Shown one piece after another: positions 9,013 through 18,260 of a stretch of 64,000 bases of DNA. Where the stretch lies: the NCBI RefSeq assembly GCF_963667985.1, contig NZ_OY764081.1, forward strand, positions 186,001 to 250,000, read 5' to 3'. This DNA comes from an uncultured Methanocorpusculum sp. GTDB taxonomy: Archaea > Halobacteriota > Methanomicrobia > Methanomicrobiales > Methanocorpusculaceae. The notes beneath the pieces are model-generated. The model saw nothing but the letters and a program-made list of their open reading frames with translations. It was not told the DNA's origin and did not search any database. How positions within the stretch are numbered: the first letter of the stretch is position 1; each line of letters opens with the position of its first letter. The position numbers and the translations under genes are program-made.

Positions 9013-9903
9013 TTATTGATGTGTATCTTCGTCTACTTTTTTCAGTTCAGCAAGCGTTGCGTCTGGATGTTTTTTCAGATAATCGGCAACGTTTGGTTTA
9101 TGGAGAAGCAGACAGTTTGTACATGCCCAGACCTTCTGACCGCTTGAAGAACTGTCGATCCATTCCCCGAGGGATTCATCATGACAGGGATAGAACGGGC
9201 AGTAACAGAAATCACAGGACTGACCGGGGAAATGACACGGATAATACGGACATCCTTTTTTTTTCCATTCGAACCAGCCGTGATCATTGTATCTGGAGTA
9301 GATGAAGTAAGTGGGAGCGGTCGCTTCGACCGTATCCTCGTGCCGCTTGACCGCTTCCATAACACCATGGAGGGCGGCGGCATAGATGCGTTTTCCAGGT
9401 TCGGTGAAGGTCCCGGCATACGTATGCTTGACGTCACCTTCGGATGCAACTATGACGGCGTCGGAAGTGGTTCCGGTATAATCCCTGCCGAGAAGGCGGA
9501 GAGCATGAGCCTTCGCCTCGGTTACGGTGATGATCGTTTCAAGAAGAGCGGCATCGGAAAAACCCTCACTCGAGGTGACGATGATATTGATCGTATGCGG
9601 CTTGGTCGGATCCGGATTCGGATTGGAAACCCCTGCAGTAACAAAAACCGTGATATAATCATACTGGAGAATACAAAGACCCTTCATGTGTACTGCTGTC
9701 AGAAGACCAAAGGCATCATCCGCATACTTTGCATCGGCTAAGAGGCCATGAATAAATGCAAGCGGATCGTTATGATCGAAATCCTTGCTGACAGTGTGAT
9801 TGAGAAGTGTGGAGACATCCCGGAGACCGCCGTCGACACCGGTACTGACCGCATGGAATGTGCCCCTGACAAAGAGGGTGTTTTTTGTATAATGATACCG
9901 CAT
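9013..9903 (-). CDS. cbiZ: Adenosylcobinamide amidohydrolase (CbiZ) with C-terminal Cys-rich domain
   Basis: CbiZ removes the aminopropanol side chain from cobinamide so that it can re-enter corrinoid synthesis as cobyric acid. The first ~200 residues match the CbiZ fold, including RLLGRDYTGTTSDAVIVAS, and an N-terminal VRGTFHAVSTGVDGG block. Residues ~210-260 add a cysteine-rich segment (CPYYPCHFPGQSCDFCYCP, then HDESLGEWIDSSSSGQ and CTNCLLLHKP) that probably binds zinc or an Fe-S cluster; such a tail occurs on some methanogen CbiZ proteins. It is a monocistronic minus-strand gene. Cobinamide salvage normally needs a BtuFCD importer; the nearest such locus (15095-17917) is broken. Confidence 0.75.
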   Translation of the reverse strand: MRYHYTKNTLFVRGTFHAVSTGVDGGLRDVSTLLNHTVSKDFDHNDPLAFIHGLLADAKYADDAFGLLTAVHMKGLCILQYDYITVFVTAGVSNPNPDPTKPHTINIIVTSSEGFSDAALLETIITVTEAKAHALRLLGRDYTGTTSDAVIVASEGDVKHTYAGTFTEPGKRIYAAALHGVMEAVKRHEDTVEATAPTYFIYSRYNDHGWFEWKKKGCPYYPCHFPGQSCDFCYCPFYPCHDESLGEWIDSSSSGQKVWACTNCLLLHKPNVADYLKKHPDATLAELKKVDEDTHQ

Positions 9904-10050
9904 GGGATTGCTCTTATGTTATTTTGACGGGAGAATTATTTAGAGTGTAGTATATAGCAGGCAAAATCTGAGAAAAATCCTCGGATTATGATCCTTGAAA
10001 AAAGTGGGATCCGGCAGGCACAAAAATGCAGACCGGTTGAAAGAACGGGA

Positions 10051-10614
10051 TCACTCCACGTTCTTCAGCATATTTTTATCGTAACGCGAGATCGTCGCGT
10101 TTTTCTGGTTTTGATATTTTGCATCCGGTTTTTTATCATACGGGCACTCGCAGCGTTTGGTCACGTAAAAGACGAGCTGACCAATCGGCATCCCGGCATA
10201 TACCCGGACCGGACGGCAGTTCGAATTGCACATCTCGAGAGTGATCGTCCCGGAAAATCCGGCATCGATCCAGCCGCCGGTCTGATGAAGGGCGATACCG
10301 AGGCGTGCCACGCTGCTCTTTCCTTCGATCGAGGAGACGATGTTGTCGGGCAGCGTCACCGTTTCGAGGGTTTCAGCAAGGACGAACTGCCCGGGCTGGA
10401 TATCGAAATAGGATCCTTTTCGCTCTTTCGTATGGGTGTGAAGCGTCTCTTTTTGATAAGGGTCGATCACATCGTCGCATGGTTCGTACCAGACGAAATG
10501 ATTCCCAAGGCGGATATCGAGGGAGTTGGGCTGAACAAGCGCCGGGTCGAAAGGATCGATACCGATGTACCCCCGTTTGATATGGTCTGCAATTTCCCAG
10601 TCTACCAGAATCAT
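10051..10614 (-). CDS. dcd: dCTP deaminase (possibly bifunctional deaminase/dUTPase)
   Basis: Trimeric nucleotide enzyme that converts dCTP to dUTP, or to dUMP in the bifunctional methanogen form. The protein is 187 residues. Visible motifs: [12 protein letters not shown] near residue 27, the active-site block [29 protein letters not shown] split over residues ~88-116, and the C-terminal [21 protein letters not shown] that closes over the nucleotide. Methanocaldococcus DCD-DUT is bifunctional and has the same layout; which activity applies here cannot be decided by eye. It lies just downstream of the aminopeptidase gene on the same strand, 67 bases away. Confidence 0.92.
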   Translation of the reverse strand: MILVDWEIADHIKRGYIGIDPFDPALVQPNSLDIRLGNHFVWYEPCDDVIDPYQKETLHTHTKERKGSYFDIQPGQFVLAETLETVTLPDNIVSSIEGKSSVARLGIALHQTGGWIDAGFSGTITLEMCNSNCRPVRVYAGMPIGQLVFYVTKRCECPYDKKPDAKYQNQKNATISRYDKNMLKNVE

Positions 10615-10681
10615 ATCCTACTATTCGTCGGTGAAGGTAAAATAATATTCAGTATGCATGTCGAAAAAGGCCGACCTTTGA

Positions 10682-13471
10682 TCATTTCAACTGGTCTGCA
10701 GTACATGTATCCAGGATCTGCATCACTCTGCGGTGAACCGAAGGAGCATCCGAGTCGGATATTCTCTCACGCAGGTGTTCGAGAATGACGATAAGCGGCT
10801 TTTTGACCTCGTCCGCATACCCGTTCATGTGCGAGAAAGCGGAAAGCATTCCGGTCGTCACGTACTCGTTCACGGGTGCGAGACGCAGAATGGAACTTTC
10901 CAGAAACTCTCTTCCAGCCGCCGTCTCGATAGAGATCTTTCTGTTTTGGGAAAACCGCAGATACAGGGCACGGCTCACCCCGGCCTGTTCAGGATCGAAG
11001 GCGGAGGATGCCTCGATCGTTTTCAGATACAGAACCGTATCCGGCGAACTCGTACCCGAAACAGCCGAGGTGAAGTTCTCGAATGCGATTGGATTATTTT
11101 TCGAGCGGGCAAGTTCAGCCTCCAGCATCGCGATCCTGTCCGAGGCGCTGCTCGAAAGATAGAGAGAAAGTGCGGCCATCCGATCCGTCGCACACACTGC
11201 ATTTTCATACCGCTCCTTCAGCATCGCATGGATATCGGGCGTATCCAGCGTCGCCAACAGAGAGAGGATGAGATTTTTCACGCTGCGGGTCTTGAAAATC
11301 CTGGCAAGCTTTGCAGGCGAGTTCGTCTTCGCAGGAGAGGATGAGTAGGCAGAAAGAAGGACATGCAGCCTTTCCGTATGCGTGGCGGCAACCGCCGACA
11401 TGAACCGCCGTTTTGCTTCGTAGAGCTTCGTATAGGAGTACATATATTCAGGATCGCTTACCGACTCAAACATCGTAAGAGGAAGGGCGCCCACGCGTTC
11501 CATCACCGATGCGTTGGAAAGCAGACCGATGTACTCGTCAATCAGACGCGGCGAAACCTCGGCGGTCTCATCGCGGCAGAGCTTGATCATCTCGCGGTCG
11601 AACAGCGTGCAGTGCGTCAAAAACGAGACGACGATGTCCGTGTCGTATCTGAGCTGGAGATAGAGTTCGTCGTCGGAGGCCGTGGTCTCCATCCTGAGAT
11701 AGGCGGCATGATTCAGATTCCAGACGGCAAACGAAAAAGCTCCCGTGCATGGGATCTGGAAGGTGAGCCGTTCAGAGTCAATCTTCTTGATGAACTCGGC
11801 AACGACCTCGCCTTTGTCGTTGATCAGGCGGCCGGTAAAGGGAAAGATCCATGGGTTTTTGCCGGCCGGAATTTTCTGCGAGACAAAGATCTCGGCGACA
11901 TCATTGTCGGAGTTATACTTCGCAGACGCGGAGACGACAGGGTAGCCGGTCTGTTTGAGCCACCGGTCAGCCATGAAGGAGAAGTCGGTCCGGCCGACAT
12001 CCTCCATCGCATGCAGCCAGTCACGGGGCGAGGCGTTTTTCCCGGCGAACCTTTTGTGATAAAGATCGAGCGCCCAGGCAAAGGCCCGCTTTCCAAGCAT
12101 CGTCTCGATCATACGGGTAAACTCCGGAGCCTTCACATACGTTACGGAACTGATGAGATCATTCGGGTCATTAAAGCCGGAAGGCTCAATTGGCATCGCG
12201 ACAACGCCCGTATCGAGAGAAAACGTGCCGGTCCCGGGAGTGTACATCTGGAGAATATTCTGGAGCCGGACATACTCGGTTCCAAAAAGGAAAGCAATAT
12301 ACTCGTCTTCGATCATGACGGTTACGGCCTCGTTGAGCCAGATGGAAAACGGCGTGTCTCCGGTGACGCTCGAACCGTTCAGATTATGATAGAACTCGTG
12401 CTGCTTGACCCCGATCAGATACTCATACGAGGCATCCGTGATCTCCATATTCGGCATGATCCGGCTCGCGATGATCGTCGTGTTGCCGGTGTTTTCCATG
12501 CCGCCGAAGTCGGAGTTCTGCATGGCGATCTCCCGATAAACTTCATACGGATACTGATAGCCGCAGACGAGCCTCTTCATGAGAGCGCTGATCTGCCGCT
12601 GGACAGGGTCGATCGCCTCTTCCAGTTCGGCAGGCTCCGCTTCCCTGGCGAGGGCATCCCGGACTTTGCAGAGCCGGTAGATCTCGTTTCTCAGATCAAA
12701 AGACTCGTAGCGTTCCGGGCCGGTGTAGAGATAGGTCCACAAAATGCAGTCGGCCATGATGCCGAGAGCGTTTTTGGCAGATGATGGGTCCGAGTCCTTT
12801 GGGGCGAGAAGTTCGAGCCGCACGGTTTTGCCGTCAGGGTAGATGAAGTCCCGGGAGAACGTGTCCCATGTCCCTACTCCGAGGAAGAAGAGGTAGGGGG
12901 GCATGGGTTCATTGTTCTGGTAGGTGATGGTGTCGCGTTTTTCGTCATACCGCATTCGTTCGCGAATGACGTTGCCGTTTGAAATGAGATTCGTGTACCG
13001 GGAATCGGCGATGATCGTCGTGGTCCAGGTGCATTTGGTCCGCATGTCGTCGAGGCAGGGAGTCATCCGCTGGAATCCCCACTGCTGGCACTGGGTTATC
13101 ATGGTTCGGGGCAGACCGGGCGGGGTGACGTCGAAGTAGATGCCTTCGAGGATGTGGGAGGTTGGATGGCAGATTGTGTAGGTGACGAGTTTGAATTCCG
13201 CTCCTTTGGACAAGGGACGCTGGAGAGTTACGGTGATGAGATCGTTTTCATAGACGTAATGTACCGGACGGGTATTTTGCCGGATGCTTTGTATTTCCAG
13301 ATCCCTGGCGTTCAGGACGATTTCACTGAGTTTGTCGGTGCGGACGATGAAGGTGGTTTCGGCGGAGACGATGACGCGTTCTTCGGTTATATCGAATGTG
13401 GCGGTGATGTGTTTGACCTGTACGAGCGGTTCGGGGAACTCGGCCGGGTGGTATCGGTAGGTATCTGCCAT
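10682..13471 (-). CDS. M1 family zinc aminopeptidase (tricorn-interacting-factor / aminopeptidase N-like)
   Basis: Cytosolic zinc metallopeptidase that trims N-terminal residues from peptides. The start at 13471 (MADTYRYHPAEFPEP) is chosen because the frame further upstream reads unlike the family and lies in promoter-like sequence. The protein has 929 residues. The N-terminal beta domain is followed by the exopeptidase motif GGMEN (about residue 322), the zinc site HEFYH (about 357-361) and the third ligand 18 residues later in WLNEAVTVMIE. A large C-terminal helical domain completes the M1 layout. GGMEN replaces the more common GAMEN, a known variant. The N-terminal region lacks a signal peptide. 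Confidence 0.9.
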   Translation of the reverse strand: MADTYRYHPAEFPEPLVQVKHITATFDITEERVIVSAETTFIVRTDKLSEIVLNARDLEIQSIRQNTRPVHYVYENDLITVTLQRPLSKGAEFKLVTYTICHPTSHILEGIYFDVTPPGLPRTMITQCQQWGFQRMTPCLDDMRTKCTWTTTIIADSRYTNLISNGNVIRERMRYDEKRDTITYQNNEPMPPYLFFLGVGTWDTFSRDFIYPDGKTVRLELLAPKDSDPSSAKNALGIMADCILWTYLYTGPERYESFDLRNEIYRLCKVRDALAREAEPAELEEAIDPVQRQISALMKRLVCGYQYPYEVYREIAMQNSDFGGMENTGNTTIIASRIMPNMEITDASYEYLIGVKQHEFYHNLNGSSVTGDTPFSIWLNEAVTVMIEDEYIAFLFGTEYVRLQNILQMYTPGTGTFSLDTGVVAMPIEPSGFNDPNDLISSVTYVKAPEFTRMIETMLGKRAFAWALDLYHKRFAGKNASPRDWLHAMEDVGRTDFSFMADRWLKQTGYPVVSASAKYNSDNDVAEIFVSQKIPAGKNPWIFPFTGRLINDKGEVVAEFIKKIDSERLTFQIPCTGAFSFAVWNLNHAAYLRMETTASDDELYLQLRYDTDIVVSFLTHCTLFDREMIKLCRDETAEVSPRLIDEYIGLLSNASVMERVGALPLTMFESVSDPEYMYSYTKLYEAKRRFMSAVAATHTERLHVLLSAYSSSPAKTNSPAKLARIFKTRSVKNLILSLLATLDTPDIHAMLKERYENAVCATDRMAALSLYLSSSASDRIAMLEAELARSKNNPIAFENFTSAVSGTSSPDTVLYLKTIEASSAFDPEQAGVSRALYLRFSQNRKISIETAAGREFLESSILRLAPVNEYVTTGMLSAFSHMNGYADEVKKPLIVILEHLRERISDSDAPSVHRRVMQILDTCTADQLK

Positions 13472-13720
13472 AATTATACTGTTATTTCCATTGGGCGTGA
13501 TATCAGATAAAAACAGACGCCAAACTATCTTCGGCATTCCTATTGACTGGGAACAGAAGATGATGATCCGTTTGGGATTGGGGAATATCATACCGTTTTT
13601 GTGGGTATTAATAATTTGCATCGTCGAATCGACCCCCCGCGATTTTCCGTTTCAATCCATAATCATTATATGGATGCAGATACATGTTGAAGGGATAGTC
13701 AATAAGTAGGGATACTCAAT

Positions 13721-14332
13721 ATGGCACCAAAAAAGAGACAAAAAGATTTGATGCAGTTATTTTCCAATCTGACGCAGAAAACAAAGATCGTTGAACCGAT
13801 GAAGACCCTTCACGGGACACTGCGCGACCAGGATGCGGTTGAACGGGAAATCGCTCTGATTATGCGGGAAATCCAGGAACGCGGTTTTTTCAAGACAAAA
13901 CTCGAGCCGATCCAACTCGCGCGCCTGATAACGTCGTTTTATGCGGGGAAGAACGATACGGAGATGGCAAGAGAACTCGGTGACGTGAAACTATCCAAAA
14001 CCGTGGCCCGGGCCAGGATACAGCTGAAACTGTTTAGAGATTTGGATTTCAATATGCCGTTCGATCAGGACCAGATGAAGACCCTGATGAGCACCGAAAT
14101 GACCATGAAGGAGATCTCCGAGGTGCTGGGGATCTCTCCGACCACTCTGCGTGAATACCGGCACGTGATCGAGCAGAAAGAGGATACAACGCTCGATCCC
14201 TACCTTGTGCGGATCAAAGACGTTATGGAGGACCGCGATCTGACGGAAAAGATGACGTCCGGTCTCCAGGAAGATACGCTCGGCGAGTCCATCGACGTTG
14301 CCGAGTCGACGGATATGACCGAACTCAACTAA
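13721..14332 (+). CDS. Conserved archaeal HTH protein (resembles 'conditioned medium-induced protein 4')
   Basis: A 203-residue soluble protein. The N-terminal half contains basic and helical segments; residues ~55-110 (LARLITSFYAGKNDTEMARELG, split across two helices) and ~115-150 (MTMKEISEVLGISPTTLREY) read as two helix-turn-helix units, the second very canonical. The C-terminus is acidic. The order of blocks matches a family annotated in haloarchaea as conditioned medium-induced protein 4; that name is from memory of sequence style, not a search. A DNA-binding regulator is inferred. The gene is divergent from the aminopeptidase and followed 37 bases later by an MBL-fold hydrolase. Confidence 0.6.
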   Translation: MAPKKRQKDLMQLFSNLTQKTKIVEPMKTLHGTLRDQDAVEREIALIMREIQERGFFKTKLEPIQLARLITSFYAGKNDTEMARELGDVKLSKTVARARIQLKLFRDLDFNMPFDQDQMKTLMSTEMTMKEISEVLGISPTTLREYRHVIEQKEDTTLDPYLVRIKDVMEDRDLTEKMTSGLQEDTLGESIDVAESTDMTELN

Positions 14333-14369
14333 CCCTATTTTTTTATTCGCCGAAGACGATTATCTACGC

Positions 14370-15029
14370 ATGCAGATACGATACGCCGGTCACTCCTGTT
14401 TCATTATCGAAGGCTCAAAGAAACTTTTATTCGATCCGATGCCGCTCGAAGATCCCGCATCAATCAAGGCCGATCTGACCCTGATCTCGCACGCACATTC
14501 TGATCATATCGGAGACTCACCCGAGCGTTTCTCCATGACGGCCGCAGTCCACGAACTCTCCGGCTATCTGAAATCACTCGGCGTTCCAACGATTGGGATG
14601 AACATCGGCGGTTCGGTAGAATATGAAGGCGTGACGGTCCGGATGGTCCTGGCAACCCACTCCTCATCCATCCGCCAAAACGACGGAACGAGTCTCTACA
14701 TGGGTCAGGCCTGCGGGTTTGTCGTCGAAATGGACGGGCATGTAATATATTACGCCGGAGATACCGGCCTTTTCTCCGATATGAAGCTCATTCGCGAACT
14801 CTATCACCCGGACATCGCGATCCTGCCGGCCGGCGGCCGCTATACGATGGGACCCGAGGAATGTATGATGGCAGCGGCATGGATAGGAGCGAAGACGGTC
14901 ATCCCGATGCATGTGAATACCTACCCGGAGATCGAACAGGATATGCCGGCATTTAAGCGGGCAGTCGAGCTGACGACCGTGATGCATGTCGAGCTTATGC
15001 AGCCGGGCGATGTGCTCGAACTGCCGTAA
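14370..15029 (+). CDS. MBL-fold metal-dependent hydrolase (UPF0173-like)
   Basis: Metallo-beta-lactamase-fold hydrolase, 219 residues. The first zinc motif is HAHSDHIGD (HxHxDH) near residues 47-55. Further ligands are in YYAGDTGLFSD (the conserved Asp) and VIPMHVNTYPEI (the final His). The short N-terminus MQIRYAGHSCFIIEG is characteristic of the UPF0173/YtkL-like group, whose substrate is not known. It is 37 bases downstream of the HTH gene and probably co-transcribed. Confidence 0.85.
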   Translation: MQIRYAGHSCFIIEGSKKLLFDPMPLEDPASIKADLTLISHAHSDHIGDSPERFSMTAAVHELSGYLKSLGVPTIGMNIGGSVEYEGVTVRMVLATHSSSIRQNDGTSLYMGQACGFVVEMDGHVIYYAGDTGLFSDMKLIRELYHPDIAILPAGGRYTMGPEECMMAAAWIGAKTVIPMHVNTYPEIEQDMPAFKRAVELTTVMHVELMQPGDVLELP

Positions 15030-15094
15030 AAATCCTGTCCCGGGTATAAAACCTATCATTTTATTTAAATAGAAAAACCAATCACTACATATTT

Positions 15095-16144
15095 ATGACA
15101 AATGTGAAGATTGGTAACACCAGATCCGCACACATTTATCGCACTATTCAGAAACGAAAACTGCTTGTATTGATCACGCTTTCCGTCCTCCTCGTCCTCA
15201 TCTCCATTTTTGCGGTCGGGATCGGATCGGTGTACATCCCTCCGGGCGATGTGCTTGCGGTATTCGGGCACGCACTTTTCCCAGGCCTCATATCCTATCC
15301 CGACGACGGAATGGCCGACCTCATCGTGATGAACTACCGTCTGCCGAGAATCCTTCTCGCGATCCTTGCAGGCGTTGCTTTGGCAACCGCCGGAGCGGTC
15401 ATGCAGTGACTTCTCAGAAACCCGCTTGTCAGCCCCTTCACTCTCGGCCTTTCCTCCGCTTCGTCGTTTGGGGCGGCCCTTATTATCGTGCTCGGCCCGG
15501 CGATCTTCGGCTCGCTTTTTACCGGAAGCATCATACTTGCGGGCGTTACCTTCTCCGTCAAATCCGTTCTTCTCATCTTTTCGGCTTTCATCTTCGGCTG
15601 GCTGAGCGTGGTCCTCGTCTATCTCATCTCCCGGACGAAATATACCTCCCAGGCGATCATGATCCTCGCCGGTGTCGTGATCGGCTATCTGTTTCAGGCA
15701 GGCCTGCTCGGCCTCAAGTATGTATCCAACGACGATGCTCTGCGTGATATCGTCACCTGGCTCATGGGCGGGATGTGGGGCGCCACCTGGCAGGCGATCG
15801 CATTCCTTTTGCCGGTCGTTCTGATCTGCTTCTTCCTCGTCGAACGGCGGGCCTGGGATCTCAACACGCTCTCTAGGGGCGATGACGTTGCGAAAAATCT
15901 CGGCATCATCGGGTTCGTCGGTCTTATGGCCCCGCACCTCTGCCGGATGCTTATTGGAAACGACTACCGGTATCTTCTGCCGGCTTCGGCTCTGCTCGGC
16001 GCTTTGATCCTTCTCGTCTCGGACACGGTCGCAAGGGTCATTCTTGCCCCGATCGAGATCCCGGTCGGGATCATCATGTACATCCTCGGCGGCCTCTTCT
16101 TCCTCTTTTTGATCACCAGAGGACACGGGAGGTATCTTGCATGA
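15095..16144 (+). pseudogene. FecCD/BtuC-type ABC permease with in-frame TGA
   Basis: Membrane subunit of a metal-chelate or corrinoid importer. The 350-codon frame has the normal family length and multiple hydrophobic helices, but is cut by TGA at 15407-15409. The family consensus at that point is GAVMQGLLRNPLASP; here the text is GAVMQ-stop-LLRNPLVSP, so a glycine codon GGA has probably become TGA. The rest of the frame is intact through the coupling motif region (NLGIIGFVGLMAPHLCRM) to the C-terminus GHGRYLA. The TGA at its end overlaps the ATG of the ATPase gene by four bases (16141-16144). As written, only a 104-residue N-terminal piece would be made. Confidence 0.9.
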
Positions 16145-16908
16145 ACATCTCGGTCTCGTCCGTGTATCAGAAGTACGGCAGTCATGTAGTTCTCAAAGAC
16201 GTCAGCTTCGAATCGAAATCGGGAGAGGTCATCGCCCTTCTCGGGCCGAACGGTTCGGGAAAGTCCACGCTGATCAAAACGATCGCCGATATCCTGACGC
16301 CGTCATCCGGCTCTATCACGATCGACGGGGTGGACGTGCAGGAGATCGACCCGATCGACCGTGCGAAAATGATCGGCTATGTCCCGCAGTACTTCCACTA
16401 CACGCCCTTTACGACCGTGCTGGACACCGTTCTGATCGGGCGGCGTCCGTATATGAGCTGGTCAGTTTCGGATGAGGATCTTTCCGCGGTGGATGAGGCC
16501 ATGACCACGATGAACATCGCCGATCTCTCCGACCGGTTCGTGAACGAACTCTCTGGCGGCCAGCGGCAGCGGGTGTTCATCGCCCGGGCGCTTGCCCAGG
16601 ATCCGAACTTTTTCCTGTTCGACGAGCCGACGAGTTCTCTCGATCTCCGGCATCAGCTGGAGACGGTAGCAACGATGCGGGAGATCGTGAGAAAAGAGAA
16701 CTCCGGCATGATCATCGCTCTGCATGATCTGAATCTGGCTCTGCGGTACACCGACAAGGTGCTGCTGTTAAAAGACGGAGAGATGTACGACTACGGGACT
16801 CCGGAGAGTGTCCTGACGACCGAATCGGTCCGCGACGTTTACGGCGTGGATGCCGAGTTCGTAGAAAATGCGCAGGGGAGGTTCATCCTCTCCTATGCCC
16901 CATCATAG
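16141..16908 (+). CDS. FecE/BtuD-type ABC transporter ATP-binding protein
   Basis: ATPase subunit of a siderophore/cobalamin-type importer, 255 residues and intact. Walker A LLGPNGSGKST is at about residues 33-43, followed by the signature LSGGQRQRVFIARALAQ, Walker B FFLFDEPTSSLDL and the H-loop IIALHDLNLALRYTDK. It overlaps the permease stop by four bases and is followed after eight bases by the substrate-binding-protein gene, so the three form one operon. Its partners on both sides are disrupted, so this subunit has no intact local permease. Confidence 0.93.
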   Translation: MNISVSSVYQKYGSHVVLKDVSFESKSGEVIALLGPNGSGKSTLIKTIADILTPSSGSITIDGVDVQEIDPIDRAKMIGYVPQYFHYTPFTTVLDTVLIGRRPYMSWSVSDEDLSAVDEAMTTMNIADLSDRFVNELSGGQRQRVFIARALAQDPNFFLFDEPTSSLDLRHQLETVATMREIVRKENSGMIIALHDLNLALRYTDKVLLLKDGEMYDYGTPESVLTTESVRDVYGVDAEFVENAQGRFILSYAPS

Positions 16909-16916
16909 AGGTTTGT

Positions 16917-17917
16917 ATGAAAAAACTGCTGATTGTGTCGGGTGTCATCCTGACTCTGCTTTGTATCGTCTTCGCCGCAGGCTGTATTTCCGAGGAGTCG
17001 CCGGGCTCGATCGTCATTATGAATTCGGACGGATCGACCGTAACGCTGAATCAGACGGCGGAGCGTATCGTTCTGCTGAACTCGAATGCAGGCGAAATCC
17101 TGTATCTTTTAGGCGATGCCGATAAAGTCGTGGGTATTTCCCAGTCGATCGCGAACAACGCCGAGCAGGTGAAGATGTATCCGAACGCGACGGTGGTCGG
17201 AGCATGGAACGAGCCGGATGTGGAGTATCTCATCTCGCTGAATGCCGATCTGGTGATCGGGTATGCGACCTCGAAGCCGAAGAATGCCGAGGTGCTTGCA
17301 TCCGCAGGGATCCCGATCGTGTATATCGACTGCACGAAGCCGAATACGATGACGCAGGATATCGTCGAGATCGGCAAGATTTCGGGTAATACGGAAAAGG
17401 CTCAGCAGATTGCGGAGTATTATAACGAGGTCATTACCGAGGTTGAGTCAAGAGTCGCTCCGATCTCGGCGACGAGTTCGGTCTATGCGGAAAGCTACAC
17501 GGCCTACTGGGGACAGGGAACGGATACGGGCATGGGCCAGCTGATCACGATTGCCGGCGGGAGCAATATCATGAACGATGCCGGTTCCAAAAAGATCTCC
17601 GACGAGTGGGTGGTTTCATCCAGTCCGGAGATCATCGTGAAGCTCGTGAATAATATGAACGACCCGAAGGCCGCATATGACAAGTCGTATCAAGGACCGG
17701 GTTCAATACGATCTCTGGGGTCGAGAATGACAAGGTCTGGCTTCTGAGAAACGATCTGACCTACGGCCCGAGATCCTGTGCCGCGGCGGTCGCTCTTGCG
17801 AAAATGATCCATCCGGAAGTCTTCAAGGATATGAGCGTCGAGAGTGTTCTGACCGAGTTTAACACCCGTTTTGGAATGGACTTCGATGTGACGGGACTGA
17901 CCTATCCAGCGTTGTAA
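16917..17917 (+). pseudogene. Periplasmic-type (lipoprotein) metal/corrinoid-binding protein, single-base frameshift
   Basis: Substrate-binding component of the FecCD-type importer. An N-terminal signal with a lipobox (CIVFAAGC) is followed by the binding-protein fold (AERIVLLNSNAGEILYLLGD, DLVIGYATSKPKNAEVL, EYYNEVITEVESRV). The frame is lost at the GGG run 17699-17701: reading GPGS instead of GPGF and ending at 17747. Adding one G restores GPGFNTISGVENDKVWLL and leads to AVALAKMIHPEVF and a stop at 17915-17917, giving 333 residues, a normal length. This is a one-base loss in a short homopolymer, either a true mutation or a sequencing error. The ligand could be iron-siderophore, heme or cobalamin. 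Confidence 0.88.
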
Positions 17918-17950
17918 GATTTCTCTAGGAAATCTATTCTTTTTTTCAAT
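17918..17950 (+). terminator. Hairpin plus T-run terminator
   Basis: Inverted repeat GATTTC (17918-17923) / GAAATC (17929-17934) with a five-base loop, followed by a T-rich tract (17935-17947). It sits directly after the last gene of the ABC operon. Confidence 0.6.
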
Positions 17951-17993
17951 GGCAAAAATACGGAAAATGATGGGCCTGCGGTACTGATATCAG

Positions 17994-18199
17994 GGATATT
18001 TCCACCGCGTCGGGCTCCACGCCGGAGTCGCCCTCCCGCACCCCGAAATTAAAAAAAGATAATGAAAAACCGGCACGCCGGTTTTTCTCTAGCATTTTTC
18101 CTGACGGCGTGCGATTCCTGCGCAGGCGATCAGCCGGAGCAGAGCACGACGGCGCAAGAAAAATGCGATTCGCGGGAATTCGCGGAGATTCGCGGTAGG
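17994..18199 (-). repeat. Composite dispersed repeat, copy 1 (B element 17994-18047 + A element 18061-18199)
   Basis: This fills most of the gene-free stretch 17918-18260. Read on the minus strand it starts CCGCGAATCTCCGCGAATT (A element), contains a G+C-rich hairpin (AAAACCGGC...GCCGGTTTT at 18065-18085) and continues into a B element reading CGGGGTGCGGGAGGG...GCGGTGG. The same two parts in the same order recur at 33675-33913 with high identity. Short frames that cross it are unlikely to be genes because they include both repeat parts. Confidence 0.85.
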
Positions 18200-18260
18200 T
18201 TTTTTTTATGCGGCCGCATCCGGCATGTGCCCTTTTCAAAAAAATCTCGGGTGTGAGATC

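Noticed and set aside
11363..12784. A 473-codon plus-strand frame opposite the M1 aminopeptidase
   Set aside because: It is antisense to a gene with clear catalytic motifs and its translation is Arg/His-rich with no family features. It is a codon-bias shadow.
6157..15409. TGA recoding (selenocysteine or other) to explain the two in-frame TGA codons
   Set aside because: TGA ends many genes here, including tight GTGA/ATGA overlaps, and the family residues at the two sites do not suggest selenocysteine. The permease site is a glycine in relatives. Nonsense mutation or base error is simpler.
17946..18239. A 97-codon minus-strand frame in the spacer before amrS
   Set aside because: It lies almost entirely within the composite repeat, and a similar translation appears from the other copy at 33520-33918. 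Repeat shadow, not a gene.
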